Assembly: GCA_023614405.1 (NCBI GenBank)
Contig: CM042697.1
Coordinates: 187,983,189-188,047,188 of the forward strand
Reading direction: 5' to 3'
Length of the DNA stretch: 64,000 nucleotides
From: Avena insularis
Taxonomy: Eukaryota; Streptophyta; Magnoliopsida; Poales; Poaceae
Below are positions 58,622-64,000 of the stretch, in pieces (position 1 is the first letter of the stretch; each line of letters starts with the position of its first letter). The notes beneath the pieces are model-generated. The model made no database searches. It was not told the origin of the DNA and was given only the letters and a program-made list of their open reading frames with translations. Both the position numbers and the translations under genes were made by a program.

Positions 58622-61562
58622 TCAAGAACACGAGCTGTTCGTCGTGCGGGAACCATACCGGAGTCTTCGGCCCGCATAGACTGGAGTCTTCGGACCCAAC
58701 CGGAGTTTTTGTCCCTCCACACCGGAGTTTCCAGCCTGTACATATTTCTTGACCCCCTTTTCCTTTTCAACTGATTTCCTTTGTGTGTTTGTGTTCGGTG
58801 TACGTGTCTGTAATCTAACAAAGCTTCCTCAACAATACCCCATGCTCGACATCGACACCGCGGACCTCGAACCATCCCTCCACCAACGATTGCAAGTCCA
58901 ACATCACCACAAGGTATAACTTGCGCCAACTTTGTCAACCCTATTCTTCCTCTATGTGTTACCTGACCTATCGAGAGTAGCTCCTCTTATGTTTGCCGAA
59001 GCATTGCGTGCTTGCTCTTGCATAGTAATAGTATAGAGGCAATAACAAACTTGACTCCATAGCATAGAAAGGAAAAAATAGATACACAAAAATCTTCTAA
59101 GCAAAAGAAAAAAATAAACATACCAATACAAAAGAGAATCCCAAGCTTCAAAGAAGGAGTGCGAGTAGGAGCAAGGCAAGCGTGCAAATCCGTTGCTTCT
59201 CAATATTGTGCAAACGAGCTACGGTCTCTCCGAGGGTTGGCATGACACCGAGATTTAGTCTGCGTTAGGACCAATTTTGTTTGTTGCTCTTTTTCATAGT
59301 CGTGCTAGCCACATTAATCTCCAGCGTGTGTGTATAGTCGTAGGTTCTCGTCACCCCCTTTTGATCTTTTCCTTTGACTTTGTTTTTGTTGGATTTTACC
59401 CACTTTTGACAATTACCTTTTCGTTTGGTTGTTCCATTTGCTATCCACCTCCCTAACCTTCCACCATAGGCCTTTGTGTGTGTCTTGTGTACCCGCTATT
59501 TGCTTTGCTCTCGGCAAGAACAATCATTCCAATTTTTGACTCTGGTGAGGCAAGGTAGAAATTACCATTCCACCGATACCACCTTCTCTATCACGTGTGT
59601 TTGTGCACAATGTCTAGGGGAAGCGGATCTAGTGGAGATATCAACTTTAAAAACCAAGATGGTTTTGCCACGCGCCACAACTTATGGGCGCAACGCCAAG
59701 AATTAATTACTCAATTCGAGCGACTTGAGCACCGTCTTGATGATACTTTTCGAGAATTTGAATACTGTGAGCGACAATGTCAAGAGGAGAACCATGCAAA
59801 ATTCCAAGCTCTTCACTAAGATATTGCCAATCTTGGAAAACGACATGGTCACCATTCAAGATCGTCAAGTTCGTCTCGCACACACCCCTCAAGTCGACAT
59901 GGCAAGTCTTCAAGGTCCAACTCCCACCATGGAGAACCCCACCACCAAAATGGGGACCATCAAGCTCCTCATCGACATGCTCAAGAGGTGGACCCAAATG
60001 CTCATCAACGTCAACAAAAACGCCAAGATCATGGTCTACCACCACAACAAGCAATCATCAATGTGCAACGCCCATAGGAACGTCATGATGAATACAACAA
60101 CAATGATAGGCACTGCCATCCTCCTCATGACCACCACGTGCCTATTCAACAAAATCAAGCACCGACATGGGATACAAGCGATGATGATGCGGATGCACGC
60201 CAAGATAGGCGCAACAACCGGCATGCACAACACCACCACCGACACTGACAAGCTATGAATGCTAATGATGCTAAGCAAAGGCAAAGAAGGGACTTCAAGC
60301 ATCACCAAGATCCTCCCCACCACCGCCTCTAGGCAATCAAGATCCTCCTCCGCCGCCTCCACGACCACCAAGTGACGCAAGTATGCACCATGAACGTCAC
60401 AACAACCACCATGAGCGTGATGATGGCAAACTTGGCAAGCTCAAGTTAATTATTCCCAACTTCAAAGGAGAATGAAATGCCGATGCATATCATGAATGGG
60501 ATCTCAAAGTCGACAAGATCTTCTGAGTCCACAACTTTTCCGAACAGAAGAAAGTTGCAATGTCATATTTTGAGTTTGTGGACTATGCCAATGTTTCGTG
60601 GAAAGACAATCAAAGCAATCGTGAGAATCTAGAGGAACCACCGGTCACCACTTGGACCGAGATGAAGAACGTGATGTGTGCAAGATTTGTACCCGAGCAC
60701 TATCGCCAAGAACTATTCGACAAGATACAAAACTTGAAACAAGGCACAAAGACAATTGAAGAGTTCTACAAGGAAATGGAGATGACTATGATGAGAGCCG
60801 ATGTGAAGGAGCTCGAGGAGTAAACAATCGCACGGTTCCTCAATGGATTGAGCCGCCCAATATGCAAAATAGTCGATTCCAACCTTACAAGACTCTAGTG
60901 AACCTCTTACACCAAGCCACCAAGGCCAAGGGTCACTTGCAAAAGGAAAATTCTTATGAGAAGCAAAGAGCGTACTTCACTTTAATCAATGCGAATGTCG
61001 CCTCCAAAACAACAAACCAAGAACCAAGCTCCTCCAAGCAAACCAAGACCCCTATGGCATCCTCCCCCAATACAACAATGAAAAGTCAAGTTGTTTGCTA
61101 CAAGTGTGGAGGAAAGGGCCACAAGTCTTATGAGTGCATCAACACGAGAGTTATGCTAACGGATGAGAATGGGGCCACATACTCCGTAAGTGAAGAAGAA
61201 TATGACGCTTTGACTCAAGCAGCTATCGCAAAGGACACAACAATGCAAGAGGAGGAAACACTCATATGCGAGCATGATCCGAGTCCTTCAATTTTCATCG
61301 CCCAAGTTTTGACAACCCACTCCATTCGAAGAGAGGACCAACGTCTCAACATCTTCCAAACCCGAGCTGGAATTGATGGCAAGTCCATTAAGGTAATCAT
61401 TGATGGAGGAAGTTGTCACAACCTTGTGAGCATCTAACTTTGTGAGAAACTCAAGTTACCATAGATGGAGCACCGTCAACCATATCATGTCAAATATCTT
61501 GATGACAATGGAACCATCCAAATTAAGCACAAGGTCAACGTCTCCTTCAAGATTGGTCCCTA
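58622..61562 (+). mobile_element. Tandem unit A: gypsy 5' leader, gag and protease start (2.94 kb)
   Basis: The unit runs from TCAAGAACACGAG (58622) to the protease segment at 61562, and then starts again. Contents: leader with CCGGAG motifs, gag from ATG 59610, zinc knuckle and protease start. Unit B is nearly identical. Confidence 0.9.
59610..61562 (+). pseudogene. Gag-protease of unit A, with stops and frameshifts
   Basis: The start MSRGSGSSGDINFKNQDGFA and a charged coiled segment (QFERLEHRLDDTFREFEYCE) end at a TAA (59817-59819). A His/Ser/Arg-rich linker is readable in shifting frames. Then comes KLKLIIPNFKGE, stop, NADAYHEWDLKVDKIF, stop, and the gag core MSYFEFVDYANVSWKDNQ to DVKELEE (60560-60820). 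The TAA at 60821-60823 replaces CAA of the copy at 56000. A frame shift leads to 60862-61437 with zinc knuckle CYKCGGKGHKSYEC and GIDGKSIKVIIDGGSCHNL of protease. Protease ends abruptly at the unit boundary. Confidence 0.85.
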
Positions 61563-64000
61563 TCAAGAACACGAGATGTTCGTCGTGCGGGAACCAGAGC
61601 GGAGTCTCCGGCCTGCATAGACCGGAGTCTTCGGACCGAACCAGAGTTTTCGGCCGTCCACACCGGAGTTTCTGGCCTGTACAAATTTCTTGACCCCCTT
61701 TTCCTTTTCGACTGATTTCCTTTGAGTGTTTGTGTTCCGTGTGCGTGTCTGTAATCTAGAAAAGCTGACGCAACAACACCTCGCGCTCGACATCGACACC
61801 GCGGACCTCGAACCATCCCTCCACCAACGATTGCACGTCCAACATCACCACAAGGTATAACTTGCGCCAACTTTGTCAACCCTATTCTTCCTCTGTGTGT
61901 TACCTAACCTATCGAGAGTAGCTCCTCTTATGTGTGCCAAAGAATTGTGCGCTTGCTCTTGCATAGTCATAGTATAGAGGCAATAACAAACTTGACTCCA
62001 TAGCATAGAAAGTAAAAAATAGATACAAAAAAATCTTCTAAGCAAAAGAAAAAAAGAAAGATACCAATACAAAAGAGAATCCCAAGCTTCTAAGAAGGAG
62101 TGCGAGTAGGAGCAAGGCAAGCGTGAAAATCCGCTGCTTCTCAATCTTGTGCAAACGAGCTACGGTCTCTCCGAGTGTTGGCACGACACCGAGCTTTAGT
62201 CTTTGTTAGGACCAATTTTGTTTGTTGCTCTTTTTCATAGTCGTGCTAGCCACATTAATCTCCAGCGTGTGTGTATAGTCGTAGGTTCTCGTCACCCCCT
62301 TTTGACCTTTTCCTTTGACTGTGTTTTTGTTGGATTTTACCCACTTTTGACAATTACCTTTTTGTTTGGTTGCTCCATTTGCTATCCACCTCCCTAACCT
62401 TCCACCATAGGACTTTGTGTGTGTATTGTGTACCCGCTATTCTCTTTGCTCTCGGCAAGAACAATCCTTCCAATTTTTGACTCTGGTGAGGCAAGGTAGA
62501 AATTACCATTCCACCGATACCACCTTCTCTATCACGTGTGTTTGTGCACAATGTCTAGGGGAAGCGGATCTAGTGGAGATATCAACTTCAACAACCAAGA
62601 TGGTTTTGCCACGCGCCACAACTTATGGGCGCAACGCCAAGAATTCAATACTCAATTCAAGCGACTTGAGCACCATCTTGATGATACTTTTCGAGAATTT
62701 GAATACTGTGAGCGACAATGTCAAGAGGAGAACCATGCAAAATTCCAAGCTCTTCACTAAGCTATTGCCAATCTTGGCAACCAACATGGTCACCGTGCAA
62801 GCTCGTCAAGTTCGTCTCGCACGCACCCCTCTAGTTGACATGGCAAGTCTTCAAGGTCCAACTCCCACCATGGAGAACCCCACCACCACAATGGGGACCA
62901 TCAAGCTCCTCATCGACATGCTCAAGTGGTGGACCCAAATGCTCCTCAACATCAACAACAATGCCAAGAGCATGGTCCACCACCACAACAAGCAATCATC
63001 AATGTGCAAGGCCCACGGGAACATCATGATGAATACAACAACGAGAGGCGCTTCCATCCTCCTCATGACCACCACGTGCCTATTCAACAAAATCAAGCAC
63101 TGACATGGGATACAAGTCATGATGACGCGGATGCGCGCCAAGATAGGCGCAACAACCGGCATGCACAACATCACCACCGACACTAACAAGCTATGAATGC
63201 TAATGATGCCGAGGAAAGGCGAAGGAGGGACTTCGAGCATCACCAAGATCCTCCCCACCACCGCCTCTAGGCAATCAAGATCCTCCTCCGCCGCCTCCAC
63301 GACCACCAAGTGACGCAAGTATGCACCATGAACGTCACAACAACCACCATGAGCATGATGATGGCAAACTTGGCAAGCTCAAGTTAATTATTCCCAACTT
63401 CAAAGGAGAATGAAATGCCGATGCATATCATGAATGGGATCTCAAAGTCGACAAGATCTTCTGAGTCCACAACTTTTCCGAACAGAAGAAAGTTGCAATG
63501 TCATATTTTGAGTTTGTGGACTATGCCAATGTTTCGTGGAAAGACTATCAAAGCAATCGTGAGAATCTAGAGGAACCACCGGTCACCACTTGGACCGAGA
63601 TGAAGAACGTGATGTGTGCAAGATTTGTACCCGAGCACTATCGCCAAGAACTATTCGACAAGATACAAAACTTGAAACAAGGCACAAAGACAATTGAAGA
63701 GTTCTACAAGGAAATGGAGATGACTATGATGAGAGCCGATGTGAAGGAGCTCGAGGAGTAAACAATCGCACGGTTCCTCAATGGATTGAGCCGCCCAATA
63801 TGCAAAATAGTCGATTCCAACCTTACAAGACTCTAGTGAACCTCTTACACCAAGCCACCAAGGCCAAGGGCCACTTGCAAAAGGAAAATTCTTATGAGAA
63901 GCAAAGAGCGTACTTCACTTTAATCAATGCGAATGTCGCCTCCAAAATAACAAACCAAGAACCAAGCTCCTCCAAGAAAACCAAGACCCCTATGGCATCC
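61563..64000 (+). mobile_element. Tandem unit B, near-identical repeat of unit A, runs off the window
   Basis: It starts at TCAAGAACACGAG inside the protease sequence of unit A and repeats its order with few substitutions and small indels. 2438 bases are in the window and it continues past 64000. Confidence 0.9.
62548..64000 (+). pseudogene. Gag of unit B, same disabling changes as unit A
   Basis: It reads MSRGSGSSGDINFNNQDGFA, a charged segment, a His-rich linker in broken frames, and the gag core MSYFEFVDYANVSWKDYQ to DVKELEE (63498-63758). The stops after NFKGE, after DKIF and after KELEE (63759-63761) are the same as in unit A. The zinc knuckle lies beyond the window. Confidence 0.85.

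Noticed and set aside
59725..60258. 177-aa plus-strand frame between gag segments
   Set aside because: It is an out-of-frame reading of the gag linker (Met/Thr/Asn-rich). The same shadow recurs in unit B, and the true frame gives the His/Ser/Arg-rich linker.

Overview
The window looks like intergenic repeat DNA from a large grass genome, probably Pooideae (wheat, barley, oat or ryegrass type). I infer this from the element types: a Cassandra element with a 5S rRNA-like LTR, Athila-type elements resembling the Triticeae Sabrina group, a Ty3/gypsy element with a C-terminal chromodomain-like segment, and a non-autonomous Ty1/copia element. The species cannot be told from the sequence. I found no convincing host gene, tRNA gene, CRISPR array or bacterial-type feature. 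Nearly every base past position 1430 can be assigned to nested LTR retrotransposons.

The host layer of the nest is one Ty1/copia element running from about 13256 to 55720. It starts with a partial 5' LTR (13256-14862), has gag in three pieces (27537-28727, 45654-46556, 50461-about 50640) and a pol-less AT-rich interior to 54030, and ends in a truncated 3' LTR (54031-55720). Three insertions interrupt it, each flanked by a 5-bp target-site duplication (TSD) readable on both sides. They are a 12.66-kb Ty3/gypsy element (14872-27531, TSD GTATC), an Athila-type element (28728-45648, TSD TGAGC) and a 3.9-kb solo LTR (46557-50455, TSD CAATG). A minus-strand Sabrina-like element (5' LTR 11706-13255, gag and protease 9496-11430, 3' UTR down to 5029) is inserted in the copia 5' LTR. 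It carries its own solo LTR (6027-8958, TSD ATCTT) and borders another LTR at 2040-5028.

The Athila-type element (28728-45648) has LTRs beginning TGATGA and ending TCATCA and keeps a stop-riddled protease/reverse transcriptase/RNase H region. Its front half is replaced by minus-strand Sabrina-like 3' UTR. That UTR holds a 4.97-kb solo LTR of another family (30967-35932, TSD CTATA), and beside it lies a truncated LTR of the 3-kb family (37249-39690). Six hairpin-forming copies of the motif CAACTATACGG / CCGTATAGTTGG occur in both LTRs and in the spacer after RNase H. This is the least explained structure in the window.

The right end (55721-64000) belongs to a different Ty3/gypsy family: a 3' half, an LTR (57345-58376), a primer-binding site, then a gag-protease unit of 2.94 kb repeated in tandem (58622-61562, and 61563 to the window end). 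Both units share the same disabling stops, so duplication came after inactivation. The left end (1-1430) is a GC-rich then AT-rich stretch I cannot identify, followed by a Cassandra TRIM at about 1430-2039.

No element here looks able to move by itself. The best preserved, at 14872-27531, has at least six in-frame stops, frameshifts and a missing protease catalytic aspartate. It does keep the reverse transcriptase and integrase motifs and two extra open reading frames upstream of gag.
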